DNA of 64,000 bases, taken from contig NZ_WMCD01000004.1 in the NCBI RefSeq assembly GCF_010994275.1, forward strand, positions 310,001 through 374,000. The letters are read 5' to 3'. Within the stretch, counting starts at the first letter, position 1; the number at the start of each line of letters is the position of its first letter. Below the pieces are notes generated by a model. It saw only the letters and a list, made by a program, of their open reading frames with translations. It had not been told where the DNA came from and did not search any database. Below, piece after piece: positions 9,204-17,909 of the stretch. Both the position numbers and the translations under genes were made by a program. The DNA is from Cyclobacterium jeungdonense (GTDB lineage: Bacteria > Bacteroidota > Bacteroidia > Cytophagales > Cyclobacteriaceae).

Positions 9204-9893
9204 ATGAAAGTCCGGCTGCTCCTACTCGTCCTGCTCTCCACCTCCTTTACCATTCTGAACGGGAATGCGCAGCAATTATTGGGTGGCATCCATCTCAAAC
9301 CGGGCATACCAACCGGGGACTTTCATCAGGCGTCCGGAATATCTGTTGTTTCAGAATTAAGTGCCGGCGCATTGTATGGCATCAAGGGCAGCCCGCTTTT
9401 TATTGGAGCAGAGCTGGGGTATGGGCGTTATGGAACAGCAGTGACCAGAAGAAGGGATATTTTCCCAGGAGTCAACCAACGCTACCGGATCAGGAGAAAC
9501 AACAATTATGTCAACCTCATGGGAGTAGTCAGGTTGATGCCCGATTTTGATTCGGGATTCCGGCCCTTCCTGGAAGGGCAGATTGGAGGTATCCATACTT
9601 TTACCAGGTCTCGCATCCGGGAAAACAGATTGGCCGATCCCATTGCCTCAGGCACGGAGCATTACGATTGGGCCCTGATGCTGCAGGCAGGTGCCGGGGT
9701 GATGGTTGCGGTGAATTCCAGCAGGGATACTTTTGTGGAGTTAAAGGTAAATTATGTGAATTCGGGTGAAATCAATTACCTGACCAGGGACAGCGCTACC
9801 TACAATGAGCAGGGAGAATTAATGCTGGCCACAAAAAGGTCAGGGTTTAATATGATACAACCTTCATTTGCTTTGAAATATAAATTTCACTAA
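9204..9893 (+). CDS. Outer-membrane beta-barrel-like protein
   Basis: Exported protein of 229 residues with a signal peptide ending near NGNAQ and alternating short beta-strand patterns (LLGGIHLKPG, IGAELGYGRYG, FALKYKFH) typical of small Bacteroidota outer-membrane beta-barrels. It ends in an aromatic-rich strand (YKFH). No catalytic motif is visible and I cannot assign a function. It stands alone, with a short hairpin and T run downstream on the plus strand. Confidence 0.75.
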   Translation: MKVRLLLLVLLSTSFTILNGNAQQLLGGIHLKPGIPTGDFHQASGISVVSELSAGALYGIKGSPLFIGAELGYGRYGTAVTRRRDIFPGVNQRYRIRRNNNYVNLMGVVRLMPDFDSGFRPFLEGQIGGIHTFTRSRIRENRLADPIASGTEHYDWALMLQAGAGVMVAVNSSRDTFVELKVNYVNSGEINYLTRDSATYNEQGELMLATKRSGFNMIQPSFALKYKFH

Positions 9894-10011
9894 CGAAAAA
9901 AAGAAAACCAAAAAAAAAAAACCAACCTTTTTGCAATTCAAGATCCTGATTTCAGAAAACCCACACCCAGACCACCCCACTATGCAACCCTTACTTTGAG
10001 TCGTAAAGGCA

Positions 10012-10046
10012 TAAAAAATGTGCAACAAACCAGGTCTGTTGCACAT
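10012..10046 (-). terminator. Terminator of the stress-cluster minus strand
   Basis: Perfect 10-bp inverted repeat ATGTGCAACA (10018-10027) / TGTTGCACAT (10037-10046) with a 9-base loop. Read on the minus strand it is followed by TTTTTATGCC. It lies 35 bases beyond the stop of the DUF4142 gene. Confidence 0.8.
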
Positions 10047-10072
10047 GAATTGATACAATTCTAGCTTTTTTT
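10047..10072 (+). terminator. Small terminator for the plus-strand beta-barrel gene
   Basis: GAATTG (10047-10052), three-base loop, CAATTC (10056-10061), then TAGCTTTTTTTC. It abuts the minus-strand terminator, so the intergenic region seems to stop transcription from both sides. Confidence 0.55.
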
Positions 10073-10080
10073 CAATCCAA

Positions 10081-10698
10081 TTAAGAGTTCTGATTATCGC
10101 TTTTCTCTTTACTGTCTTCGGCTAGTTTTAGGTGAGTCCTCAGGGTTGGGAGTTTTTCGGATGCCCAGGCTTTGATTTCAGGATCTTCAGAATCATTCGC
10201 TGCGTTTTCAAATAAATCGATCGCATCTTCATGCTGATCAACCATCCTATCGCTGTAGCTTTTGCTAAAATCATTTCCTGTTTCTTCGTTGAGGTCATTG
10301 TAGGCCTCCATGGAATCGTCTGTAGCTGAGCTTGGCATAGACACTGATTTTGATTGGGCCAGTGCGTTGATTTCAGTCTGGTATTTGGTGTTTTCCGATT
10401 CCATTACCCGACCTAATTCTTTTACCTCAGCGGAATTTCCTTTTTCCTGGGCCAATTTGCCTAAGTTGATCATTTCCAATTGCATTTCAGCCGCTTTCCT
10501 TAAAAACGTCGAGTCATTATCATTTTCGATAACCACGATAGTATTATCACTAGCCGCCATAGTATTGACGTCTTCCTGGTTTGTCACTTCGTTTAAATCT
10601 GACGTTTTATTATCAGAACAAGCAGATACTACAACTATTAGCCCTGCCATCCATAGGGAATGGACAAAGACTGATTTAAAATTTAAGGGATTTTTCAT
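10081..10698 (-). CDS. DUF4142 domain lipoprotein
   Basis: Exported protein of 205 residues with a lipoprotein signal (VVVSACS, lipid anchor at C27). The rest matches the DUF4142 helical, ferritin-like fold: DSTFLRKAAEMQLEMINLGKLAQ, then VKELGRVMESEN and a second half with KSYSDRMVDQHEDAIDLFE. DUF4142 proteins are widespread in the envelope of stress-tolerant bacteria and their biochemistry is not settled. It is the last gene of a minus-strand group with YflT-like, YciF-like and manganese catalase genes, which points to desiccation, osmotic or oxidative stress. Low-complexity acidic linker between the signal and the domain. Confidence 0.88.
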   Translation of the reverse strand: MKNPLNFKSVFVHSLWMAGLIVVVSACSDNKTSDLNEVTNQEDVNTMAASDNTIVVIENDNDSTFLRKAAEMQLEMINLGKLAQEKGNSAEVKELGRVMESENTKYQTEINALAQSKSVSMPSSATDDSMEAYNDLNEETGNDFSKSYSDRMVDQHEDAIDLFENAANDSEDPEIKAWASEKLPTLRTHLKLAEDSKEKSDNQNS

Positions 10699-10783
10699 TG
10701 TAATTTATGATAGTAGTTGGTTTAGTTTATTAAAATTCGCAAAGGAACATGAAAGCCCCCTTGCGTATTGCATTTATGGAACA

Positions 10784-11347
10784 TTAATAGTGGATTTCCT
10801 CACCACGGTTAGTCCTCCAATTGTTCTCTAGGTATTTAGCATCCTCTTCATTTTTTGGAGTTACCGAAATGACCACATTGCCTTCTTTGATTCCGGATTC
10901 ATACAATTTTGCCCTTGCTTCCGGGATTCCGGAACCAATTAAGGCACCAATAAGGCCTCCTGTCAATCCTCCAGCGCCGGCTCCTGCCAACCCTGCAGCT
11001 ATGGGGCCCGCGATCAGAATTCCCAGTCCCGGAATCGCCACACTGGTCCCAATGGCAGCCACTACTCCCGCAATAGCACCGATTGAGCCTCCAATAGCGG
11101 ATCCTTTGCCTGCATGTTCTGCCGCTTTGGTTCCGATTTCAGTTTCTTCAGCCGCATCTTCATTGAACTCGTTTTTTCGGGTTTCATCAGACATGACCAG
11201 GTTAATATCGTCTTTTGAATACCCTCTTTCACTTAGCGTATTGTAAGCCTTTTCCGTACTTTCACGGTCGCGGAACATTCCAGTTAATACTCTTTTGTCG
11301 CGATTCCTATCGTTTCTTACGTCATTATCATTGCGTGAATTTTCCAT
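10784..11347 (-). CDS. General stress protein (YflT/GS17M-like) with glycine-rich membrane segment
   Basis: Protein of 187 residues. Residues 20-55 (VLTGMFRDRESTEKAYNTL, then ERGYSKDDINLVMSD) match the alpha-beta domain of heat-induced stress protein YflT/general stress protein 17M. The centre (about 80-140) is a long glycine/alanine-rich hydrophobic segment resembling glycine-zipper membrane insertions. The C-terminal part returns to a beta strand (GNVVISVTPKNEEDAKYLENNW), so the soluble domain is interrupted by the membrane part, as is usual for this family. The N-terminal 20 residues are rich in N, D and R and probably disordered. It sits inside the stress cluster; the function in the cell is not known beyond that association. 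Confidence 0.8.
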   Translation of the reverse strand: MENSRNDNDVRNDRNRDKRVLTGMFRDRESTEKAYNTLSERGYSKDDINLVMSDETRKNEFNEDAAEETEIGTKAAEHAGKGSAIGGSIGAIAGVVAAIGTSVAIPGLGILIAGPIAAGLAGAGAGGLTGGLIGALIGSGIPEARAKLYESGIKEGNVVISVTPKNEEDAKYLENNWRTNRGEEIHY

Positions 11348-11393
11348 TATTAAGTTGTTTAGGATTAGTTGATTGTGATTATTATTTTGCTTA

Positions 11394-11513
11394 CTAGCTG
11401 CATTGGCCGAGAAGAAAGTAGATGATTAGAAAGACAATAATTGTCCCAAAGCATCCGCCTCCTAATTTTGCCGCACCATAGCCTGCTAAAAGCCCTTTAA
11501 AAATATTATTCAT
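11394..11513 (-). CDS. Small 39-residue membrane protein
   Basis: Short open frame below most gene-calling limits, starting 11 bases after the stop of the YciF-like gene. The peptide begins MNNIFKGLLAGYGAAKLGG, then GC and one hydrophobic helix TIIVFLIIYFLLGQ ending QCS. The combination of a short glycine-rich head and one clean transmembrane helix, plus tight operon spacing, makes it likely to be a real gene. I recognise no family with certainty. Two cysteines (C21 and C38) flank the helix. Confidence 0.6.
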   Translation of the reverse strand: MNNIFKGLLAGYGAAKLGGGCFGTIIVFLIIYFLLGQCS

Positions 11514-11523
11514 AGTATTAGGA

Positions 11524-12093
11524 TTATATTGCTTCTTCAGCTGCTTCTACATTGATAGCGGCCATCGCCACATCTGATAACTTTAGATCGGCTTCTTTTT
11601 CTTCCTGAAGGGTTTTTTCAAACAAGTCAACTACCTTAGGCAATTTCAGTGTTTCAGCAAATTGCCGGAGTGTACCGTAGGTAGCAATTTCGTAATGTTC
11701 TACTTTTTGTGCTGCAGAAATGATTCCTGCATCACGCATGGATCCTTCCTCACATGACTCCATTATCTCTGTAGCTTCTTTTATTAGCCCTTCCATGGCT
11801 TCGCATTTTTTTGATACGGCCTTTACTTCAATCAGGGAGAAAACTTTTTCCAACCGGGTGATGTGTTCCTTGGTCTCTTCAAGATGACTTGTTAGTGCCT
11901 TATTCAACTCCTTTGAAGTGGCATTTTTGATCATTTTAGGAATGGCTTTTGTTAGCGCATTTTCTGCCCAATAAATGTCCTTCAATTCATCTTCAAACAA
12001 TTCCATCAATTGGGAAGATTTCATGGCAGCTTTTTTATTGGACTTCTCTGATCCTTGAGTGGACTTTGGAGAAGTATTTTTCGTTTTTTCCAT
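11524..12093 (-). CDS. YciF/YciE-family ferritin-like protein (DUF892)
   Basis: Four-helix ferritin-like protein of 189 residues. The core (LMELFEDELKDIYWAENALTK, HLEETKEHITRLEKVF, VEHYEIATYGTLRQFAE) is diagnostic for the DUF892/YciF family, which forms dimers with a di-iron-like site and is induced by stress. The N-terminal 25 residues are rich in K, S and T and resemble a disordered tail. It sits between the manganese catalase gene and a small membrane protein gene on the minus strand; the 90-base gap to the catalase gene could hold a separate promoter. Confidence 0.92.
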   Translation of the reverse strand: MEKTKNTSPKSTQGSEKSNKKAAMKSSQLMELFEDELKDIYWAENALTKAIPKMIKNATSKELNKALTSHLEETKEHITRLEKVFSLIEVKAVSKKCEAMEGLIKEATEIMESCEEGSMRDAGIISAAQKVEHYEIATYGTLRQFAETLKLPKVVDLFEKTLQEEKEADLKLSDVAMAAINVEAAEEAI

Positions 12094-12183
12094 CTTTTTA
12101 AGGCACTTGACCCTGGTTAATAATTAATATGTTAGTTTTTATTGCTTATGCAGCTCGTTTAAAAAGTATTTCTGTGACTGAAA

Positions 12184-13131
12184 TTATTTCTTATCCTGAT
12201 AAACCGACCAGCTCATGACTCCATTCTTAGGGGCTGTTGCTTTGTCCGCCTTTTCTTTCTTACTGGCACTAACTTTCTTATTGGCAGTTTGAACTGATTT
12301 CTCAGTTCGATCGGTACCCGTTGCTTTTTCGTCCATTAGTCCGTTGGTTTCCCTGACACGTTTATGCGGGTCATCTACAAACTGCCATTCCTCTCCCATT
12401 AATGGACTTTTCCCTTCGTTCCATGGACCCTTAAAATCTTCGCCTTTAGACATGTTGAAGTATTTGTTACTAAACCTGGGATCACCTTGCAGAACACCGG
12501 GGGGAAAGTTGGGTTGAATACTATCCAAAGCTGCCTGGAACATTTGGAAATGAGCCACTTCTCTGGTCATTAAAAAACGCAGCGATTCTTTTACATACAC
12601 ATCGTCTGTAAAGTTCATCAGGTTCTCATAGACCATTTTTGCACTTGTCTCCGCTCCTATGTTTAGGCGTAAATCGGCCGTTAAATCGCCCATTCCCATG
12701 ATATAGGAAGCGCTCCAGGGATTGCCTACGCTATCTGTCAGCGTGGGTGTACCACCACTTACAAGGAAAAATTGTGGATTTACCATGGCATCATGTATGT
12801 AATTTTCCTTGGCTGCCTGACCATCCAACATTTTTGTTAAATCTGATTCGTCGGCGGCATTTTTCAATTCACCATTGACACCCGTTAGCAACATCTGAAT
12901 AGTGGCACCGACAATTTCAAGGTGACTAAATTCCTCTGTTGCAATGTCCATCAACATATCAAATTTGTCAGGGGCCTTCTTTCTGCAGCCAAATGCCTGA
13001 ACGAAATACTGCATGGCAGCTTTCAGTTCTCCGTTTGGCCCGCCAAATTGCTCTAGCAATAGTTTCGCGAAGCGTACATCTGGTTTGGAAACCCTTGCAT
13101 TAAATTGTAACTCTTTTACATGGTGGAACAT
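12184..13131 (-). CDS. Manganese catalase family protein
   Basis: Non-haem catalase of 315 residues that converts hydrogen peroxide to water and oxygen at a di-manganese site. Visible ligand motifs include EQFGGPNGELKAAMQY, DIATEEFSHLEIVG (E and H ligands) and LMTREVAHFQMF (second E and H), and the family's GMGDLTADLRLNIGAE block. Length is near the usual 290-300 plus a lysine- and alanine-rich C-terminal tail (about 275-305) that resembles a disordered or DNA-contacting tail. It is the largest member of the stress group, next to the YciF-like gene, an arrangement common in stress islands of Bacteroidota and Proteobacteria. Confidence 0.95.
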   Translation of the reverse strand: MFHHVKELQFNARVSKPDVRFAKLLLEQFGGPNGELKAAMQYFVQAFGCRKKAPDKFDMLMDIATEEFSHLEIVGATIQMLLTGVNGELKNAADESDLTKMLDGQAAKENYIHDAMVNPQFFLVSGGTPTLTDSVGNPWSASYIMGMGDLTADLRLNIGAETSAKMVYENLMNFTDDVYVKESLRFLMTREVAHFQMFQAALDSIQPNFPPGVLQGDPRFSNKYFNMSKGEDFKGPWNEGKSPLMGEEWQFVDDPHKRVRETNGLMDEKATGTDRTEKSVQTANKKVSASKKEKADKATAPKNGVMSWSVYQDKK

Positions 13132-13283
13132 ATCTCTTTGGATTGGTTATAATGATTTTACAGGCCCTTTTCTTAGTTTCCGTTTCCAGAATTTCAGAAT
13201 TTAAATTTTTCAATTGTCCATTTACCTAAAATTCGCCTTATGGCAATCAGAATTAGTGATCTCCAGGAAGTAGGTGACAGAAG

Positions 13284-13445
13284 TTAGGATACTCCATTTT
13301 TCTTATCGGGATTATCATTCATTTTTGAAATGATTCCTTTTTTCTTATTAGAAGCCCCTCCTTTTTCATTTTTGTCAGGATTGTCATTTAATTTTGCCAA
13401 CACACTTTTTTCAGTGCTCGGCCTCTTCTTCCGAATTTTTTTCAT
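13284..13445 (-). CDS. 53-residue basic peptide with duplicated NDNPDK motif
   Basis: Short open frame upstream of the manganese catalase gene, with ATG at 13445. The peptide is strongly basic (MKKIRKKRPS start) and contains an internal repeat: LAKLNDNPDKNEKGG and ISKMNDNPDKKNGVS. No signal peptide or membrane helix. The duplication and stress context argue for a real gene, perhaps a small hydrophilic stress protein, but I know no family for it and the coding call rests on start, stop and repeat alone. Confidence 0.5.
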   Translation of the reverse strand: MKKIRKKRPSTEKSVLAKLNDNPDKNEKGGASNKKKGIISKMNDNPDKKNGVS

Positions 13446-13756
13446 GAATAGGTTTTACGAAATTTATACAATACAAAATTCGTAATTTATTCACCAAAAT
13501 ATTTATGTTTTATTTTGAAATCATTATAATTTTAACAGTTTTAACTACTCTTCACGGACGACAAGGCTGAGAAATTCATCCCTATTGAACAGGTATTAAA
13601 TTGCAGTTAATGGTTTTCGGAATTTTGTAGTTCGATGTGCTCCGAAACAAACCTCCCTTACTCTAGAGAACATTCCATTTACAATAATTGAATTTGCATT
13701 TTTCAGTATTTATTAGAAGATTATAGAAATTTAATCTCCAAGTACCAACATAACCC
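13446..13756. other. Intergenic region between the stress group and enolase-superfamily genes
   Basis: About 310 bases, divergent: promoters for the 53-residue peptide (minus) and the first dehydratase-like gene (plus) must lie here. I found no convincing promoter pair and no other element. Confidence 0.6.
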
Positions 13757-14995
13757 ATGCAACGAAGACATTTTATAAAATTGGGAGCTTTAGGTTCCAT
13801 GGCGGCTTTTTCAGGAATTCCCGTTTTATCTCATGCCCGCTCCGATTTTAAAATCAAAAAAATCCGCTACTATGCCGCCCCCGGTTATAACAAACCGCTA
13901 TTCAATCAGGCAAGAGGCATCGTAGAAGTGGAAACCGACTCGGGCTTGAGAGGTATAGGGGAAGGGGGCACTCCTGACATGGTAAGGCAATGCGCAGAAA
14001 TGCTCATCGGCGAAGATCCCTTCCGCATCGAACACCTTTGGCAATACCTGTACCGGGGGATGTTTTACCCGCCTGGAAAAGAAAAACTCCATGGCCTTGG
14101 CGCCATTGAGATGGCCCTTTGGGACCTGAAAGGAAAGGCCCTGGACATCCCTCTCTACGAGCTACTCGGGGGGAAGACCCGAAACTATGTGGAATGCTAT
14201 GCTACGGGTTTTCGAAAATCCAATGCCCCTACCATGGAAGGCCGTGCCCAAGACTGCCTGGAAGCGGGGCTAAGGTGCTATCGTATCGGCCCTACCGGAG
14301 GCAACGGAGATTTGCCCTTTGATTTTTACGAGCATAGCAAAAAAACCATTGCCTTGTGTGAGCAATTGGATAAGGCAGTTGGAGGAAATGGTAACTGGGC
14401 AGTGGACCTGCATACTCGTTTCGACACTCCGGAAGCCATTAAAATCTGCGATGCCCTGGAGGAGTTGGAACCCTATTTCGTGGAGGACATTATCCGCTCA
14501 GAAAATCCGGATGTTTACCAAACCATCCGTAACATGACCAAAGTACCCATTGCGGTGGGAGAGCAATTTGGTGACCGCTGGGATACGAATGTGCTGATGG
14601 AAAACCACCTGATCGATTACAGCCGGGTGACCCTCCCCAATACCGGGGGTATCACGGAAATGAAAAAAATAATAGCCATAGCAGAAACGCATTACGTGGG
14701 CATCATCCCCCACTTTACCGGTCCCCTTTCCACGGCTGCGCTGGTTCATGTCCTGGGCTCCTCTAGCCCTACCCGTTGTATGATTGAACTTGCCGGTGGG
14801 GAACCGGAAAAACCAGCCTATTTCAATGAAGATTTCATAGATTTTAGAGAGGGTAAGGTACTCCTAAATGACAGACCTGGATTGGGCGTCACTTTTGACC
14901 CGAGGAAAGCAGATTTCCTGTTTGAGATTTCCAAAAACACCGAATTTACTCATCCCTATTTAAAGAGTCCCGACGGAGCCATTCATAATTGGTAA
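13757..14995 (+). CDS. Exported enolase-superfamily enzyme (mandelate racemase / sugar-acid dehydratase type)
   Basis: Enolase-superfamily protein of 412 residues. It starts with a Tat-like signal (MQRRHFIKLGALGSMAAFSG), so it is probably exported folded to the periplasm. The N-terminal capping domain occupies about 32-150 and the barrel follows. Metal ligands are D217, E243 and E269 (VDLH, FVED, VGEQ); H219 follows the first ligand by two residues and H319 (IIPHF) sits at the end of a later strand, as in the galactonate and related acid-sugar dehydratases of the mandelate racemase subgroup. The substrate is probably a sugar acid, but it is not identical in pattern to the two genes downstream. 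First of three tandem homologues with short gaps (43 and 57 bases). Confidence 0.85.
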   Translation: MQRRHFIKLGALGSMAAFSGIPVLSHARSDFKIKKIRYYAAPGYNKPLFNQARGIVEVETDSGLRGIGEGGTPDMVRQCAEMLIGEDPFRIEHLWQYLYRGMFYPPGKEKLHGLGAIEMALWDLKGKALDIPLYELLGGKTRNYVECYATGFRKSNAPTMEGRAQDCLEAGLRCYRIGPTGGNGDLPFDFYEHSKKTIALCEQLDKAVGGNGNWAVDLHTRFDTPEAIKICDALEELEPYFVEDIIRSENPDVYQTIRNMTKVPIAVGEQFGDRWDTNVLMENHLIDYSRVTLPNTGGITEMKKIIAIAETHYVGIIPHFTGPLSTAALVHVLGSSSPTRCMIELAGGEPEKPAYFNEDFIDFREGKVLLNDRPGLGVTFDPRKADFLFEISKNTEFTHPYLKSPDGAIHNW

Positions 14996-15038
14996 TTCTA
15001 ACATGCTTTGAACCCCTAACCCAAAATTTCCTTATTCT

Positions 15039-16304
15039 ATGAAATCTCCACCCAAGAAAACCAATAGCAAGGATTCCAAATCCCTTTCCCGCAGGGCAGC
15101 CATTCAATCTGTTCTTGGATTGGCCGGAACCGGCCTGATGATTCCCCTTTCCTCCTATGCGCAACAGCCCGATCCACATAACCTGCGAAAAAATGAGGTA
15201 AGGATTACTAAATTGGAAACCTTTCTGGTCAAACCCCGATGGATATTCCTGAAAATCCATACGGATGCGGGCGTTACCGGTTTGGGAGAACCCCTGCTGG
15301 AAGGGAGGGCGCTAACCATTCAAACAGCCATTAAAGAAATTGAACCCTACCTAATCGGAAAAGATCCCCGACAGGTTGTGCACCACTGGCAGGCCATTTA
15401 CCGGCATGCTTTTTACAGGGGTGGGCCCATCCTGACTTCGGCCTTGAGCGGCATCGATCAGGCGCTCTGGGATATTAAAGGGAAATTGCTGGGCATTCCG
15501 GTTTACGAACTATTCGGAGGTCCCACCCGGGACCGGGTACGCATATACGGAAGGGCCTCAAGTCCCGAAGACATGAAAAAACGGAAAGCGGAAGGCTATA
15601 CCGTAATCAAAACCGGCGTAGCAAAAAAGCAAGCAGCCCGAATGGTGGAAAACCCCGCTTTTATCGACTATGCAACAGAGAATTTTGCGGCCCTCAGAGA
15701 AGCTGGAGGTCCAGAGATGGACATCGGTATTGATTTTCACGGGGCGATTTCGCCGCAAACAGCCAAGGTTCTGATCAAAGCCCTTGAACCCTACCAGCCC
15801 ATGTTTATCGAGGAGCCTTGCCAAGCCCAAAATGTAGACGTGCTGGTAGATATTGCCCGAAGCACCCATTTACCCATCGCAACGGGGGAACGGATATTCA
15901 CCAAATGGGGCTTTCGGGAAATCCTGGAAAAAGGTGCTGCAAGCGTCCTCCAGCCAGACCTATGCCATGCCGGCGGCCTTACGGAAGGCCGGTTGATTGC
16001 TGGAATGGCTGAAGCCTATTACGCTGCCATTGCCCCGCATAATCCCATGGGCCCCATTTCACTGGCTACCGGGATTCAATTGGCCGCCAGTATTCCCAAC
16101 TTCCTGGTTCAGGAGCAGGTTTCCCTTGGCGAAGGATACCTGAAAGAACCGTTTAAACTTGAATCCGACGGCACGGTTTTACTTCCTCAGAGACCAGGAC
16201 TGGGCATCGAGTTAGATGAAGATGCGCTGGCAGATAAAATCGGACACGACTGGACCAACCCCGAAACCTACGATCCCCGAGATGGATCCGTGGTGGACTG
16301 GTGA
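15039..16304 (+). CDS. Exported galactonate dehydratase-like enzyme (DgoD family)
   Basis: Enolase-superfamily protein of 421 residues resembling Escherichia coli D-galactonate dehydratase along the whole barrel: PRWIFLKI, FYRGGPILTSALSGIDQALWDIKGK, IGIDFHGAISP, MFIEEP and LQPDLCHAGGLTE. Metal ligands D232, E258 and E284; H234 two residues after the first ligand and the later APHNPMGPI histidine are the expected acid and base. Unlike DgoD it carries a 45-residue leader with SLSRRAAIQSVLGLAG, a Tat-type signal, ending near SSYAQQ. It should dehydrate a sugar acid to a 2-keto-3-deoxy acid, probably in the periplasm. Second gene of the tandem trio; exact substrate is inferred only. Confidence 0.87.
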   Translation: MKSPPKKTNSKDSKSLSRRAAIQSVLGLAGTGLMIPLSSYAQQPDPHNLRKNEVRITKLETFLVKPRWIFLKIHTDAGVTGLGEPLLEGRALTIQTAIKEIEPYLIGKDPRQVVHHWQAIYRHAFYRGGPILTSALSGIDQALWDIKGKLLGIPVYELFGGPTRDRVRIYGRASSPEDMKKRKAEGYTVIKTGVAKKQAARMVENPAFIDYATENFAALREAGGPEMDIGIDFHGAISPQTAKVLIKALEPYQPMFIEEPCQAQNVDVLVDIARSTHLPIATGERIFTKWGFREILEKGAASVLQPDLCHAGGLTEGRLIAGMAEAYYAAIAPHNPMGPISLATGIQLAASIPNFLVQEQVSLGEGYLKEPFKLESDGTVLLPQRPGLGIELDEDALADKIGHDWTNPETYDPRDGSVVDW

Positions 16305-16361
16305 TTTAACCAGCTCAAAAACAACTGCATCCTAATTTAATTGAATAAACCCATCAACATC

Positions 16362-17705
16362 ATGCTTCAAACAAACACTACCCGAAGAAAATTACTCAAA
16401 GGGCTGGGACTTGGATCGGCCGCAGGGCTTCTGGGATTGTATCCGGAGGCAGCCGCCCGGACAGAAAACGAAAAACCAGCCTATTTAAACGGTCTTCCGT
16501 CGTTAAAAATCACCAATGTACGCGCCATTGGCACAGCCCCCAGCGGATCCAACCTCATCGTAGTAAAAGTGGAGACCTCCGAACCTGGTCTCTATGGGCT
16601 GGGTTGTGCGACCTTTACCCAACGGGCCTTTGCCGTGATCACGGCTATTGAAAAATACCTGCAGGATTTCTGCATAGGAAAAGACGTCGATAACATCGAA
16701 GATATGTGGCAATCGGCATTTGTCAGTTCTTATTGGCGCAATGGTCCTGTATTGAACAATGCCATCAGTGGTCTGGATCAGGCACTTTGGGACATCAAAG
16801 GCAAGCGGGCCAATATGCCTGTTTACCAACTTCTCGGAGGAAAATCCCGCTTTGCCATTCCTTGTTACACTCATGCCAGCGGCAACACCCCGGAAGCCGC
16901 TGCCGATCAGGTATCCGGATACATGGAGGAAGGGTACCGCTACGTGCGCATACAACAGGGAGGCTATGGCGGAACCGGGCTTACCGGGGAGCCGGATTTC
17001 AAAAAACAAAGTTATGGGCGGGAAAGCGACCAGTACATGGATCAGGGCAAATACATACGTGACGTACCCGTCCTGTTTGAAACCGTTCGCCGCCAATGTG
17101 GGGAGGAGGTAGAATTGCTGCACGATATTCACGAGCGACTGGAACCCATGGATGCCATCCGGGTAGTCAAAAGCACCGAGCCTTACCATCCTTTTTTTAT
17201 TGAGGATCCTTTTTCTCCAGAGCAGATGGAGTGGTTTGAAGCCCTGCGCGAAGCTACGACAGTCCCGCTGGCCATGGGCGAACTCTTTAACAACATCAAC
17301 GAGTTTAAGGAGCCCATTACCAACAGGCTATTTGATTACATCCGCATCCATATTTCGCAAATCGGAGGAATCAGCCCGGCCATGAAGGTGGCGCGGCTGG
17401 GGGAATTTTACGGGGTAAAGACCGCTTGGCATGGTCCAGGAGATGTTTCTCCGGTCGGTCATGCTGCCAATGCCCACATTGACCTCGCTGTTTGGAATTT
17501 TGGGATCCAGGAAGCGGCTCGTATTTCCGACCTATCCCGGGAAATATTTCCAGGTTCTCCAACCATGAAAGACGGCTATATGTGGGTAAATGAGGCACCG
17601 GGTCTGGGCGTGGACATTAACGAAGACCTGGCCAAAAAACACCCCATGCATACTCGCTCCAACTGGACGGTAAGGAAATTTGACGGTACGATTATCCGGC
17701 CTTAG
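16362..17705 (+). CDS. Exported mannonate dehydratase/RspA-like enzyme
   Basis: Enolase-superfamily protein of 447 residues in the ManD/RspA group. The ATG at 16362 is preferred over a TTG 21 bases upstream because it directly begins a Tat-like signal (TTRRKLLKGLGLGSAAGLLG). Group hallmarks: WRNGPVLNNAISGLDQALWDIKGK, the H-D-I-H-E-R motif (D255, H257), FIEDPF (E281) and MGELFN (E307), and the late W-H-G-P-G-D-V-S-P-V-G-H motif. ManD enzymes dehydrate D-mannonate or D-gluconate; others in the group have little activity. Third gene of the trio; the stop is immediately followed by the 10-bp repeat array, so the operon ends here. Confidence 0.87.
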   Translation: MLQTNTTRRKLLKGLGLGSAAGLLGLYPEAAARTENEKPAYLNGLPSLKITNVRAIGTAPSGSNLIVVKVETSEPGLYGLGCATFTQRAFAVITAIEKYLQDFCIGKDVDNIEDMWQSAFVSSYWRNGPVLNNAISGLDQALWDIKGKRANMPVYQLLGGKSRFAIPCYTHASGNTPEAAADQVSGYMEEGYRYVRIQQGGYGGTGLTGEPDFKKQSYGRESDQYMDQGKYIRDVPVLFETVRRQCGEEVELLHDIHERLEPMDAIRVVKSTEPYHPFFIEDPFSPEQMEWFEALREATTVPLAMGELFNNINEFKEPITNRLFDYIRIHISQIGGISPAMKVARLGEFYGVKTAWHGPGDVSPVGHAANAHIDLAVWNFGIQEAARISDLSREIFPGSPTMKDGYMWVNEAPGLGVDINEDLAKKHPMHTRSNWTVRKFDGTIIRP

Positions 17706-17886
17706 GGAGATTGAGGGGAGATTGATGAGAGATTGAGGGAGATTGAGGGAGATTGAGGGGAGATTGAAGGAGATTGAGAGAGATTGAGAGAGATTGGGGG
17801 CATTTTTCACTTTTTCAATCTTATTCAATCTTGTTCAATCTTAGTCAATCTTTGTCAATCTTTGTCAACCTTAATCAATCTCAAGT
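17703..17886. repeat. Inverted pair of 10-bp repeat arrays (GATTGA x9, then TCAATC x7)
   Basis: From 17703 to 17799 nine units of the form GGGAGATTGA recur with a 10- or 11-base period. After a 17-base spacer, 17813-17886 holds seven units of TCAATCTTnn with an exact 10-base period. The second array is the reverse complement of the first in its GATTGA core, so transcripts could fold back with a 6-7 bp helix every turn. The array starts right at the stop of the dehydratase gene and ends about 24 bases before the four-helix gene. Confidence 0.9.
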
Positions 17887-17909
17887 CAGTAAACCTCAAT
17901 TCCGTTAAG

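Noticed and set aside
17703..17886. Possible CRISPR array
   Set aside because: Units are only about 10 bp with no spacers of 25-40 bp and no cas genes.
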